From Parelaphostrongylus tenuis (lineage: Eukaryota > Nematoda > Chromadorea > Rhabditida > Metastrongylidae): DNA of 64,000 nucleotides. The notes below the pieces were generated by a model. The model searched no databases and had not been told where the DNA came from. It saw only the letters and a list, made by a program, of their open reading frames with translations. Positions 1 through 9,682 of the stretch are shown here, in pieces; position 1 is the first letter of the stretch; every line of letters starts with the position of its first letter. The DNA lies in NCBI GenBank assembly GCA_019055375.1, contig JAHQIW010003759.1:1-64000 (forward strand), written 5' to 3'. The position numbers and the translations under genes are program-made.

Positions 1-1200
1 CACATCGAAGATCTTATATGGCGCACACCCAGTTGAACAAGCAGGATTTCGAAGTGGATTCTGCTGCATGGACCACATCCAATTCATATCACGGGTCGTT
101 AAAGTTTGTCGCGAATACCGGATGTCCTTTGTTCAACCTTTATCGACTATGAGAGCGTTCAAGAGTTGAAACGAATGCAATCCTCTCAGAGCTCATCAGT
201 CAAGGTGCAAGGTCCGTCCTATATACAAATGCTAGCAAACTGATATCGAAACTGCAGCACAAAAAAGGGCTTTTCCATCGACCCCGCACCATAGCTATGT
301 AAAATGGGGTTCGACAGGCGACACTGCATCGCCAAAGCTGTTTACTTCCGCACTGCAGTGGATAACGAAGTTGCTCGATTGGGCCGAGAAGGGATACGTA
401 TTAATGGGAAATTCCTATCAAACTTTCGTTTTGCGGATGACATCGTCATTGTCTCTGGAAATATCAGTGAATCAGAGACGATGCTCAATGAACTCAATGA
501 AGCGCTAGAAAAGGTTGGTACTTATAAACAGGACGAAGACAAAATTTATGAAGAGTCCATGGTGCGAATGTGAAGAAATTAAACTGAATGGTTCTCTGAG
601 CAAGGAGTTCACCTCGTACATGTACTTCAGATGTTCAATTAACATGAAGAATAACATAAAAATGGATCTGACAGAAAAGGAGCAGCACTGACCGCATTGG
701 AGCCTCTGAAGTCACCGACTAAAGAAGAACCCCAAAGTCCATGCTCATGCTCGATTCAACAGTTTTCCCAGCGCTCTGATGTGCAGCAGTAACCTGGGCT
801 AATACTGCATTCACGTCAAGAAATCTGCTCACCACTCACGGGGCGCCTGAACGATGTCTTCTCAAATTTAGTCGGCACTGGCAACGTCTAGCCGCCTTGC
901 GCAGCTCGGATCTTCGTAATCTACCACATCTTCTATATTTACTTCGATAACGAAACACGAATGGACCCGTCGCATATTAAGAAGAACAAGTGACAGATGG
1001 ACGGAAAGGACAACGGAAAGGACTCCCAAAGAATGTAAGTGACCACTTGGAAGATACTCCAGATAATGTGCGAACGTGCTTGTGTTTATCGTCAACCAGC
1101 TGCATCCACAGACGGCAACGAGTTTCGCATGAAAATCACGGACTGGGCCTTGCATAGGCCACCATATTCGAAGCAGATACCGCCTTGGACGACAACTGAA
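1..1200 (+). mobile_element. RTE-type non-LTR retrotransposon fragment (reverse transcriptase, 3' half)
   Basis: A decayed reverse transcriptase of the RTE clade can be followed in shifting frames. Around 40-140 it reads like the ...DHIQFISRVVKVCREYR segment. At 420-520 it holds the catalytic box FADDIVIVSG followed by SETMLNELNEALEKVG. Near 600-660 comes SYMYFRCSINMKN, and near 960-1030 a ...SDRWTERTTERTPKEC tail that matches the usual DRWT-RPPTRW region. The upstream endonuclease is outside the window. Several stops and frameshifts make it inactive. Family assignment rests on the order of these blocks and is well supported; the exact 3' end is not clear. Confidence 0.85.
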
Positions 1201-1209
1201 TCAGAAGTA

Positions 1210-2035
1210 AACGAATGAAAATTATGCTTGGGCTTGTATTACCAGTGAAGACGGGTCGTCAAAGTATTCAAGTAAGTGCAATCGATTTGAATTTCCTCAA
1301 AAATGATTTGCATGCCTAGTAAAGGAGAGCTCGATGCAAACAAAAGCAAACATCTAATAGGCACCTTCGTATGCACCTCTGGGCGCAGTGGTACCATACA
1401 CATCTCAGCATGAATTTCCCTTAACAACAAGGCTAATCTGTAGTTATACGGTAATTTCATAAGGAACTAACATGCTGCTAACATTAAAATTGGCTCAATA
1501 GCTCCATTACTGGCAGAAAACAATGTGAACCATCTCAGAATGTGCGAGAGGTGGTAAATTATTGAACAAATCGAGACATATTTTCTTGCATGACCCGACA
1601 TTACCTGTATCAAATTGCATGATAACAACAACAAGTCCTTTCGCCGATTATTTTCCTCGAATCGATCATACTCGGAAGTGTAGGTCTTTGCATGTGGGTA
1701 CGGCTGCCGAACGAGAATACATGGCTCAGCGGTGGAGGAACATATATTCTTATTAAGAACTTTGAATAGCTGGTGCTAAGTGTGTCTTGTTTGCAGGTCA
1801 TCAAGTTTTAGTATAGGTGGCACTACCTCCTAAGTAAATATAACATCAAATCTACGATCCCAAAATGATAGGAGCTCTGGCTTAAAAATTCAGTTCAAGA
1901 TGCGCATTTCCAAGACTTGAAGAATACCTTTGCCACAATGCCAGCAGTGCTCAAATAGAAGGCGTGTCGGGAATGTGTAATATCTCGCAAATTTGTTCTC
2001 AATCAAAACAAACCACCTGATTCTTAGCTCTCATT
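1210..2035. other. No gene recognised
   Basis: I see no convincing exon or repeat here between the end of the RTE fragment and the first palindrome. Only short open frames without splice-site support are present. Confidence 0.4.
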
Positions 2036-2075
2036 ACTGTATAACTAAGAGAATTGAGTGGTGAACAAAAACACG

Positions 2076-2147
2076 GCCTCAGGCGGGAATCGAACCCACG
2101 TTTCATCCTATCCGGGGACGCGTGCTCTACCACTACACCACTGAGGC
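2076..2147 (-). tRNA. tRNA-like cloverleaf (probable tRNA pseudogene or repeat module)
   Basis: The 72-nt minus-strand sequence folds as a full cloverleaf: 7-bp acceptor stem GCCTCAG/CTGAGGC, 3-bp D stem, 5-bp anticodon stem CGTCC/GGATG, 5-bp T stem GTGGG/CCCGC with loop TTCGATT. Box A (TGGTGTAGTGG) and box B (GGTTCGATTCC) are intact. The anticodon loop is CCGGATA, giving GGA (Ser-like), but the base before the anticodon is C where a real tRNA has U. It is embedded in a repeat arm, so a working serine tRNA is unlikely; Pol III transcription is possible. Confidence 0.5.
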
Positions 2148-2338
2148 ACATTTGCCCGACCACTCATTCTTCTACATCTCAATTTTAGCTATCAGCCACC
2201 AGCCTTTGACAGGTTTGGTCGGGTATGCGATTTCGCTTTATAAACCCAGTTGAGCTGATAGCTATTCTAATTGCTGATACTTCGTACAGTATTTTTACTG
2301 CTTTTTTTCGCAGTGTTATTAAGTGGTCGGGCAAATGT

Positions 2339-2410
2339 GCCTCAATGGTGTAGTGGTAGAGCACGCGTCCCCGGATAGGATGAAACGTGGGTTCGATTCC
2401 CGCCTGAGGC
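2339..2410 (+). tRNA. tRNA-like cloverleaf, mirror copy of 2076-2147
   Basis: Same 72-nt cloverleaf on the plus strand, differing by one base (acceptor position 7 is A, which breaks one pair). Boxes A and B, T arm and anticodon arm are unchanged. It sits in the right arm of the palindrome and faces outward. Confidence 0.5.
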
Positions 2411-2704
2411 CGTGTTTTTGTTCACCACTCAATTCTCTTAGTTATATAAGAACATAATAACACTGCGAAAAAAAGCAGTGAAAATACTGTACGAAGTCTC
2501 ATTACTGTTTTAAGAACTGTACTGAAGAAAAGGCAATTTGGCCAATAAACAAAAACTCGTCTGTAGTCTAGATTGCAGGCATAAAAATCTACTCGGTCAA
2601 TAAGGAGCTACTAATTTGGCTGACTTATCGTGGACGAATCGTCTTTACAGTTTCATCTCTACTAGAAAATCGTTTAATACTCTGTTCATTGCAATATACG
2701 TTAG

Positions 2705-2710
2705 TTTATT
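2705..2710 (-). promoter_or_regulatory. AATAAA polyadenylation signal
   Basis: AATAAA on the minus strand starts about 17 nt after the stop codon at 2727 of the four-exon gene, a normal position for a compact nematode 3' end. Confidence 0.5.
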
Positions 2711-2726
2711 CAGTAAAACATATTTG

Positions 2727-3287
2727 TTACAAAAAACGAGTATTGGTTACCTCAAAAGACTGCATCAAGATGCGCATTGATGCTTCGCTTCGTCGCCACT
2801 CGGGTTCCACATTTTTCAGCTTCTTCGAAGATTTCTAAAATTAATGGAAGCAACTTTGCATAACATAATTGGGAATCAATAATTTTTAAAGATATTCTTA
2901 CGAATGAAAGCGACCATGTTCTGTCCCATGTTGATTGACATGTGAAGAGTAGGTTAAGCGGTTGGCAAAAATGCTCACCTGTCAAGAGGTTCTTCCATGG
3001 ATTACACAATTTCAAAATGAAGTTACCACGGAGAAGCACCTTATATATAGGAGTTTCTTATCTTATCAATAGCTCTTAGCGATATCAACTATCATCTTAT
3101 CAATTAACCACTCCTATCACTAACATTTGATCTACTGATACATGCTGGAAAAAACAGCCATATCAAAAACTAATTCCATAGTTTTATAAATAAATCATTT
3201 ACCTCGAAGCATATTTGATTCTGTTAAACTTGTCACAATTTCCGGCAGATAGAGAATCTCATGTTTGCTGGTCGTGGGGACTTGCAT
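2727..3287 (-). CDS. Four-exon gene, 101-aa protein of unknown function
   Basis: Proposed exons on the minus strand: 3287-3203, 3144-3109, 2978-2902, 2834-2727. Junctions are CGAG|GTAAAT, TTTTTTCCAG|CATG, AGTG|GTTAAT, CTCTTGACAG|GTGAGC, ATTC|GTAAGA and TTAATTTTAG|AAA. Phases (1, 1, 0) agree across all three introns (58, 130 and 67 nt), and the 306 nt translate without a stop. The protein begins MQVPTTSKHEILYLPEIVTS and ends QSFEVTNTRFL. The last exon is basic (KSSKKLKN...EWRRSEASMR). No signal peptide or membrane segment is seen and I recognise no family. The ATG could instead be internal, with the first exon starting at an acceptor inside ATGCAAG and more exons upstream. A poly(A) signal follows the stop. 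Confidence 0.55.
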
Positions 3288-3889
3288 GTTACCATGTAAA
3301 AGGTAGATAAAAGTTCAGACGAGCTGTCAAAACAGCCTTGTATCTGCCTAGCGCTTAGCTAAATCAATGGAGGATTCTCCTCTTCCTGTCAAATGACTCA
3401 CTATTCACCCAAAGCGTACGGAAAAAGTTAAGGATACATCCTCTGAACGTTTTTGGTGGCTTTTTCACGCTTGACAACTGTGCGACATGTTCGGCATTCT
3501 TCTGTGGCTTTTTCCTTTTCAAGGTTAGATGTCATGTATTTTGTGAGAAGTACATAAAGTTTCTTACTTCCAACTCAGTGAACGCTCACAATTCAAACTT
3601 TATTGATTGCGGCACCTCGTATGAATCAATGATCCCGCGCCGCCATAGAAACGCTGACAGGATTGCTAGAAAAACCTTTTTTAGTAGAAGCATCTATTAT
3701 CGGAACATTTACTTCGCCACATTATGCAGCTAAACCAACTCTTTGTGATTTTGTAAGATATAAATGCGGAACCCCTACATGGTGAAAAGTGGTGATATGC
3801 ATATCCTAATGGCTCTCACTTCGTTTTCTCCAAACGAGCTGCCACGACAACTTGAGCCGTGCATGTGATCTAATATGGGTACATATACG

Positions 3890-3932
3890 GAGCTATACAT
3901 GTATATCGGCCTTTCACCCTCTTCAGTTGCTC
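3890..3932 (-). ncRNA. Hammerhead ribozyme-like motif (degraded)
   Basis: Minus strand order: GAGCAA, CTGAAGA (fits CUGANGA), GGGTGAAAGGCC, GATA (GAAA mutated), TACATGTA, TAGCTC. Stem I GAGCAA/TAGCTC keeps 5 of 6 pairs. Core change A to T makes activity unlikely. Confidence 0.5.
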
Positions 3933-4110
3933 GGTGCCTTTTCGTTCAGTCAGTTCCTCGCGGATCCACAACTAACATATAAGAGCGATCGAGTGTACAA
4001 CACTACCCGTTCGGTGGTTTCATCACCTAACGGCCCGCGCAGAACGTTCGTCGTCAACTCCTTTGAGTAAGGGGTATATTTCCGAGGAACTGACTGATCG
4101 AAAAGGTACC

Positions 4111-4153
4111 GCACAACTGACGAGGCTGAAAGACCGAAACATGTGTAATGCAC
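4111..4153 (+). ncRNA. Hammerhead ribozyme-like motif (core intact, stem I weak)
   Basis: CTGACGA (4117-4123), stem II region GGCTGAAAGACC, GAAAC, stem III ATGT/GTGTA, cleavage triplet GTA. The core is complete, but stem I GCACAA/ATGCAC pairs at only 3 of 6 positions. Confidence 0.5.
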
Positions 4154-4199
4154 AGAATAAGCGCCCCTAACAGACAACATGCATGGCTCAAAAATGATT

Positions 4200-5320
4200 G
4201 TGAGCCTTATTCAATTTTAAGCGTGGTCTCAAAAAACATTCTAAACGAAAGGTGTGAAAATTATTCTAAAGTTTCCTGCTGGGCAATAGGATACGACACC
4301 ACAGTTAAGATTCAACAAACTGAACGATAGTCAGCGCAAAAAGTTTTTATGAAGGCTTTCCGATCCTCAAAATTCCTCAAAACGTCGTCTCACAATAGTT
4401 TAAGGAGTATCTTCAATTTTAACAAAACTTCCTTAAGGAACTAAAGAAACTACGACTAAATTATCACATGTGGATTGGATCCGACAATACTGTATTCACT
4501 CTCTCACCACACCGCTTCCTGAATGAAGCCATCAGTCCAGAAGGAAAAGTGAGTTATATCAGTCGTTCTCATGCAAAATGGGTATTACTTCTAAACAGAC
4601 ATGCGGCAACACGTAAAGAGTGATACTTGAATAATATAGAAGACAGTGTATCACATAAAATATTTCTTGATAACGGTAACACTTATTAGATCAACTATTG
4701 AAAGTGGAGAATGATACAATGGTAACCGTGAAAGGCAAGTCGTATCAAAAGAGCTTTCAGAGCAGCAGTCATCAATGAGATGGTAAAACCCGACAGGAAT
4801 CAAAAAGAACTTTTCCCAACAGCAGACTAGTCTAACCTTGATTTTGATCTTTACATTGAAAACTTTTCAGTCAACACAGCTTCGATCGCCAGCGTAAGAT
4901 GACTACCATCGATTTGATAGAAGAATATTATGTAAAATTATGCGATCAGTAAAATAGTCGAAACATTACCAGTACAGCTTCTATGCCGCATATGTCAAGA
5001 CATATTCCTCTGTATGCTATGTCCTCGCTAACATATCGAACGTTTTCCCACCATTCATAGAGGCGAAAGCACTATAATTATATTGATACTTCTTGTGCAC
5101 AAGGAATAGCTGCGATTACAACGGAGCTCCGTGGCAAAAAAAAAACTCATCATTTAGCCAAATTCTCAACTGTGTGCCAATTAAAGAACTACTGATTTAT
5201 GTAAATTTAAACTTTCGTCACTCAGATTTTAACGACTAACGAGAAGCTTGATAATACCTCTATGCTCGAGTGTTTTTTTCATGACTTGGCCCAAAATTAA
5301 TACATCTTGACAGCATCCCA
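4200..5320. other. No gene or classified repeat recognised
   Basis: AT-rich sequence between two family H elements. I see no supported exon or RNA gene. Confidence 0.35.
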
Positions 5321-5349
5321 TAAGCCTTTCATGAGGTTTGCTATGGCAA

Positions 5350-5392
5350 GTGTTAGACATGTATTTCGGTCTTTCAGTCTCATCAGTAACAC
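5350..5392 (-). ncRNA. Hammerhead ribozyme, type I layout
   Basis: Minus strand: GTGTTA, CTGATGA, GACTGAAAGACC, GAAA, TACATGTC, TAACAC. Catalytic CUGAUGA and GAAA are intact, the cleavage triplet is GUC, and stem I GUGUUA/UAACAC forms 6 of 6 Watson-Crick pairs. Stem II is weak. The base after GAAA is U where most copies have C, which disrupts the short stem III. Confidence 0.6.
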
Positions 5393-5772
5393 GGTGCCTT
5401 TCGTTAAAGCCAATCCATTGTAGAGGAGTATAGCCTCTACACATAAAGGAATCGATGACGAACAACTTACACTACAAATGGGTCAAGTGAAATTCATCCG
5501 ATCCTGCAATGATTGACAGTCGATTGCTCATGGCTGATAGACTTGATAATAACTTTTGCTGTCAAGATGTATTGCAGCTGAGCGAGGTCTTAGAGAACAG
5601 ACCAGTATATAAGCATTATAAAATTTTCTAGTTATGAGCAATCGAGTGTCAATCACTGTAACATCGGATTATTTTCCACGTGCACACGTGCAGTTTGGAG
5701 TTGTTCGCCGTTCTTTCCTTCATATGTAGCGGTATATTCCTCTACAAGGGACTCGCTCAAAAGGAAGGCACC

Positions 5773-5815
5773 GTGCTACTGATGGAGCGGAAAGGTCGAA
5801 ACAAGTGTCTAGCAT
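5773..5815 (+). ncRNA. Hammerhead ribozyme-like motif
   Basis: GTGCTA, CTGATGG, AGCGGAAAGGTC, GAAA, CAAGTGTC, TAGCAT. Stem I pairs 6 of 6 (one G-U). The last base of CUGANGA is G instead of A, which should impair cleavage. The triplet is GUC. Confidence 0.55.
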
Positions 5816-6229
5816 TTTCCAAGTGCCACAGGAGACCTCATGAAAGGCTTAACATATGCTGCCAAGACATTAGCGGGAAAATGTTGATCGGTCCTTTGTT
5901 GACATATTGTCGTGTCCACCGCAAAGTTTCCCCTTCTACAAAATGTTTTCTCTTTGTCCTTATGCAGAAGCTCCCTCAAAATGTCTTTATAACATCAGCT
6001 GGATTTATCCAGGAGTAGTGTTATGGGACCTTTTTCTCTGCTTCAGCTCTATTATCTTCTTTCTTCTATTATATTATCTAAGATCTTCTTTCGCCACTTA
6101 TTTGATCCAGCATCACGGCATCTTTATTTAGAAAATTTTTCAATAGACTATTTTGAGGCCTCACTCAGGAACAGTATAATCTGATAATGCATTTTGAGCT
6201 TTCATCGGGTCTGTTATGGCACTTATACA

Positions 6230-6272
6230 GTATAAGACAAGTGTTTAGGCCTTACACTCCCGTCAGCTGCAT
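6230..6272 (-). ncRNA. Hammerhead ribozyme-like motif (degraded)
   Basis: Minus strand: ATGCAG, CTGACGG, GAGTGTAAGGCC, TAAA, CACTTGTC, TTATAC. Same 43-nt spacing, but both core boxes carry a substitution and stem I is poor. Confidence 0.45.
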
Positions 6273-6668
6273 ATTACCTTTTCGCTCAGTTCGTTCCTCG
6301 GGGATCCACCCCTATATAGAAGAATCGACGACGAACTATTAGGAGCATCGCACGGTGAAAGAATTACCGTAGCGTTCTTCTGGAGTGATTGATAGTCAAG
6401 TGTATGCCTTATTTCTGTCACGTGGGCACATTGAAAGGTTCAAAACATATCATCAAAATATATTATTCTTGAGCGAGGTCTCAAAATAGTCGATTGAAAG
6501 ACTTGTCATACGTGCCCACATAGCAGTCACATGTCGTGCAACTTACAATCAATCACTGAAAAGATGCCACTGTGATTTTTTCACAATACGCTGAGTGTAC
6601 ATAGTTCGTCATCGATTCCTCTATGTAGGGGGTATCTCTCCAAGGAATTGACAGAACGGAAATACAGC

Positions 6669-6711
6669 GTGCAACTGACGAGGAAGTAAGGCCGAAACAC
6701 GTGTCTTGCAC
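6669..6711 (+). ncRNA. Best-kept hammerhead ribozyme of the window (type I)
   Basis: GTGCAA (6669-6674), CTGACGA (6675-6681), GGAAGTAAGGCC, GAAA (6694-6697), CACGTGTC, TTGCAC (6706-6711). Core bases are all present, the cleavage triplet is GUC, and stem I GUGCAA/UUGCAC pairs 6 of 6. Stem III is the short AC/GU stem with a 4-nt loop, as in other animal type I hammerheads. Stem II has only two clear pairs (GG/CC). Predicted self-cleavage lies after C6705. Confidence 0.7.
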
Positions 6712-7408
6712 TATATGTGCCATAACAAACCTCATGGAAAGCTCAAAATATATTATCAGAGTATATTTTGATGTAATACTTCTAGAATCGACATTCATAA
6801 AACCATTCAATCAATAAATCAACATTATCATTGTGAGCAATAACAAAGCTCCGAATATAAAGTTCCATTTGTACACTAATAGACGTTCCGGTTGTTTCGT
6901 CTATTCAGAGCTTGGAAAGGTCAATTTGAAACCCAGATTACATCAACAAAGAAATGGGTTTACAAGATAAATAGTCATCCAGCATTCAAAAGACAAAAAT
7001 GATTGCTTGGTATGACAATGTCAGCTTGGAAACTAGTGCAGAAGTTGGCCGGAAGTACCGAATCCCACTTACTATGCAACAATTGCTGACATGTTTCAAA
7101 CCTATACAACATGAAGTTTCACAGTCATGAAATTATCTATAAAGGGGATCCAGTAACTACTCAAAAGGTGGTACATCATCATTGATATCAATGGCGAGTT
7201 ATCGCTGAATGAAGTTAGGCTGAATAAATATAATCAAACATGAATGTGTAGCCAAGATAAACAACGAGATATGTTCAAACATAGCTGACTTATTAACTTG
7301 ACTCCGTAAGCCGAGAGTGGTGCATAGCCTTATATCGCCAAAATTGACTTGCATGCAAATGGACGAGACAGAAAGGACTGCTGTAATTTCCTAGGGCAAA
7401 GGCTTCAG

Positions 7409-7540
7409 TTTCGACACAACATAACCCACCAAGTCATCTATCGCTTCATTGCAAAGCTTCAAAAACAGCTTGATCCAAAACAAAACTCCGTTCGACGTTC
7501 CGCGATTTACAGTTTTGTCATTCTTGATCCACATTGTCAG
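7409..7540 (+). CDS. Candidate internal exon, unknown gene
   Basis: 132 nt between GGCTTCAG and CAG|GTATGG, open in phase 0, reading FRHNITHQVIYRFIAKLQ... and ending ILDPHCQ. The frame also stays open upstream, so the start is uncertain. A competing minus-strand reading (7599-7518, after ACAG, ending IVPIPDNVDQE stop) overlaps its right end; only one is likely real. No family recognised. Confidence 0.3.
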
Positions 7541-7954
7541 GTATGGGCACTATAATGCTCATTTTCAATTCAGTGGCTTTTAGAACTGCTTTTGCAGCAC
7601 TGTAGGCATTTATACAACAGTAAATTGAGAGTAAATCGAAGCAGAGATAAGGGTAAAGTGAAAAAGTGTTTAATGCACAGGACAATTTGCAAAAAAAAAA
7701 CACCATTTTAGAGAACTTTATCTTCAGCACGCATTCTGAATTACGACATCCTATAAATTTATATACCATGAAGCACAGAAGACTGTCATACTATTCAGAA
7801 GAATAGAGAGAGAATGAAAAGTCAGTGTTAAATCTCACATGTGCTACAGTGATGCTGAAAATGGGGCCAGTACTTACCGATGATTGGACGCCTGTAGCAC
7901 ACCGTTCAAATCAAAATTTAAATTCATAAAAGCCCTTGAAAAAGTTTTAACCAT

Positions 7955-8345
7955 TTTTTTTTTCGAAATTTGGTTACATTTCACCAGTGGCAACAATTCA
8001 TCAGACACGCGTGTTTCGGCGATTTCGCCATAATCACATTTCATTAATTCCCTTTCGGAGACTATATATGAATGTTGTTTTGAAGAGGTTTGCAATAAAC
8101 AATCGACTAAAAATGAAGCATAGTATTCTCACATACCAGCCGAAGGGTATCGAACGTAGATAAAGTGTCAGTGATAATTTCACTAGACGAGAGTTTATCA
8201 TTCATCGGTGTTCGTTCTCTATGATAAAGGCGAGTGGCCAAGGAGACGGCACTCATGATGGTAAAACTGCCGGAACACGCGTGCCTGCCCGAACTGTTGC
8301 CACGGGTGAAATGGAACTAAATCTCGAAAACGGCTGAATGTATTT
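7955..8345. repeat. Palindromic element with hammerhead-like remnants
   Basis: Arms share ACACGCGTG and a GTTGCCAC...GTGAAATG segment in opposite orientation (left near 7975-8030, right near 8245-8330). On the minus strand, 8037-8004 reads GTGATTA, a GGCG/CGCC hairpin, GAAA, ACACGCGTGTC: a hammerhead layout with the first box mutated. The right arm is more degraded. Confidence 0.45.
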
Positions 8346-8826
8346 CCAAAGACTATTATATAGAATATTCGAGAGAGATTTGTAGAAAACAGTCGATTAA
8401 AAAGAAAGTAATAACACGTATCATTACGTAACTATCTTTTCAATATTGTGTGACAATCATCAGTCTGACATATATTTCGTATCACAAAGCTTTTGAAGGA
8501 AAAAAGAACTGAATTGAGCAAACTCAAAAAGCAAATAGCTGTATCAGGTAAGCAAATGCATCGAAATATATCAGTTAGTTTAGAGATTCTGGAGTCATTT
8601 GATGCACCGAACTGTCACTGAGCACAGCTCAAGATGCTCGCCACGATAGGAATAGCCATTCGGGACGTTTAGTTATTGCAACGGAGTGGATTCTGAAACT
8701 TATGTTAAACCGCTCGCAGAAATGACGACAGTGCAAGATTAAGAATGAGAAATTATGCAAATTGTAGGTAGCACAGGAGCTAAGACGAAGGTATAAACTG
8801 CACGCCTACAGCGTTGTAAACAGTTA

Positions 8827-9147
8827 TTAGAAGTAGAGCTGTGAAAACAGTATAAATGTCTGGTTTTTAGCACACAGGTGTATTGGAGATCTGAAGTGGT
8901 GAAAGAAAGTATTCGTATACGCAAGCAGATAGATAGAGTACCTTTACCTTCTTTTGGGATGCGAATGTGCAAAATATCTTCCGAAAAATAGTAAAGTCTC
9001 AACTGACGGAGCTGCTTTTAATAAAAGTTCCGTTTACGCGTGTTGTTCCTACATTCGAGGTTGAGTTTAGAAACATTGTAGGGTTATAGGAAAAACACAG
9101 ATGAGACATAACGCTATATTTTGAAAAGTGAATGAAAGTAGCCGCAT
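8827..9147 (-). CDS. Three-exon gene, 66-aa predicted secreted protein
   Basis: Exons 9147-9075, 9011-8948, 8890-8827 on the minus strand with introns of 63 and 57 nt. Acceptors are AAAGCAG|CTCC and CACCACTTCAG|ATCT; donors are CAAT|GTTTCT (weak) and GAAG|GTAAAG. Phases 1 and 2 agree. The ATG lies two bases after TTCTTCCAG, the expected look of a nematode trans-splice site. The N-terminus MRLLSFTFQNIALCLICVF is a signal peptide. The mature part contains LLFFGRYFAHSHPKRR, where GR and KRR could be amidation and dibasic processing sites, so a neuropeptide-like precursor is possible but unproven. A one-base change of phase would give a different cysteine-rich reading of exons 2-3 (YTCVLKTRHLYC), so the model needs transcript support. 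Confidence 0.45.
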
Positions 9148-9682
9148 TACTGGAAGAACACAGTAGAACGAATTAGGAAGCTACTGGGTAGCCTCCCGCG
9201 ACAACAGAGTCACCTAAAATACGTACTTCCTGCCGTCGAAGAAAAATGAAGATAAACACGATAAACATTCCTAAGAATTAGACTGAATGATTACTGCGAG
9301 ATTTTGAAAACAATCGATGCTACGGATCAATTTTGTTCTACCAGCCGAGATCCATCGACTGAGAAGTGATGATGGCACAGTGTTATTGCACACTGTGCCG
9401 TCACCACATACGCGTCCCTCCTTGATACAATGCAGGGCTTAATGTGGGGCGTGGGTCACTGACAAGGAGGGCGAGACCTCCGAAACACCGGTGTATCACC
9501 CAGCCGTACCAAAATTGGGTAAGGCTTAAAACATTCTTGAAAATTAGGTAAACAAGATAGTTAGGCAAACTGCGCCTACAGTCAATAAGAACACAAAATG
9601 CAACACAAAGTTCCGCAAAGCGAAAACAGTTGGTCGCATCAATAAAAAAATTTGGGCACTTTGCGGTTAGAGAGGAGGAAAT

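Larger units (their letters stand above)
2040..2455. repeat. Family B palindromic element with a tRNA-like module in each arm
   Basis: Left arm 2040-2170 and right arm 2325-2450 are near-perfect reverse complements of each other. Each arm holds a 72-nt tRNA-like sequence followed outward by a tail that includes CACCACTCAATTCTCTTAG. The spacer carries a shorter inverted pair: the run ACTTCGTACAGTATTTTTAC near 2279 is matched in reverse at 2455-2498. The same architecture, more decayed, recurs at about a dozen places in this window, so this is a dispersed family and this is its best-kept copy. The transposition mechanism is unknown; no protein is encoded. Confidence 0.8.
3860..4190. repeat. Family H palindromic element I with hammerhead motifs in both arms
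   Basis: Arms are inverted: GCCTTTTCGTTCAGTCAGTTCC near 3937 mirrors GGAACTGACTGATCGAAAAGG near 4086. Each arm carries a 43-nt hammerhead-like motif pointing outward. Outside the motif lies a shared tail related to GCCCnTAACAGACnACATG. Confidence 0.6.
5320..5850. repeat. Family H palindromic element II
   Basis: Left arm carries a minus-strand hammerhead at 5350-5392 and the right arm a plus-strand one at 5773-5815. AAGGCACCGTG precedes both motifs, and CATGAAAGGCTTA follows both, so the arms share at least 60 bp. The middle contains an inserted or diverged stretch of about 350 bp. Confidence 0.65.
6180..6760. repeat. Family H palindromic element III
   Basis: Inverted arms: minus-strand motif at 6230-6272 and plus-strand motif at 6669-6711. 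Outside each lies a shared tail, seen as TGGCACTTAT... on the left and ATATGTGCCATAACA on the right, then a segment related to GCTCAAAATnnATTATCAGA. The spacer includes TATAGAAGAATCGACGACGAAC, which recurs in the other H copies. Confidence 0.65.

Noticed and set aside
2076..2410. Two functional serine tRNA genes
   Set aside because: U33 is replaced by C, and both copies are parts of a dispersed palindromic repeat, so they are listed only as tRNA-like.
3852..4330. Short open frames on both strands
   Set aside because: They overlap the arms of a hammerhead palindrome and are not conserved among copies.
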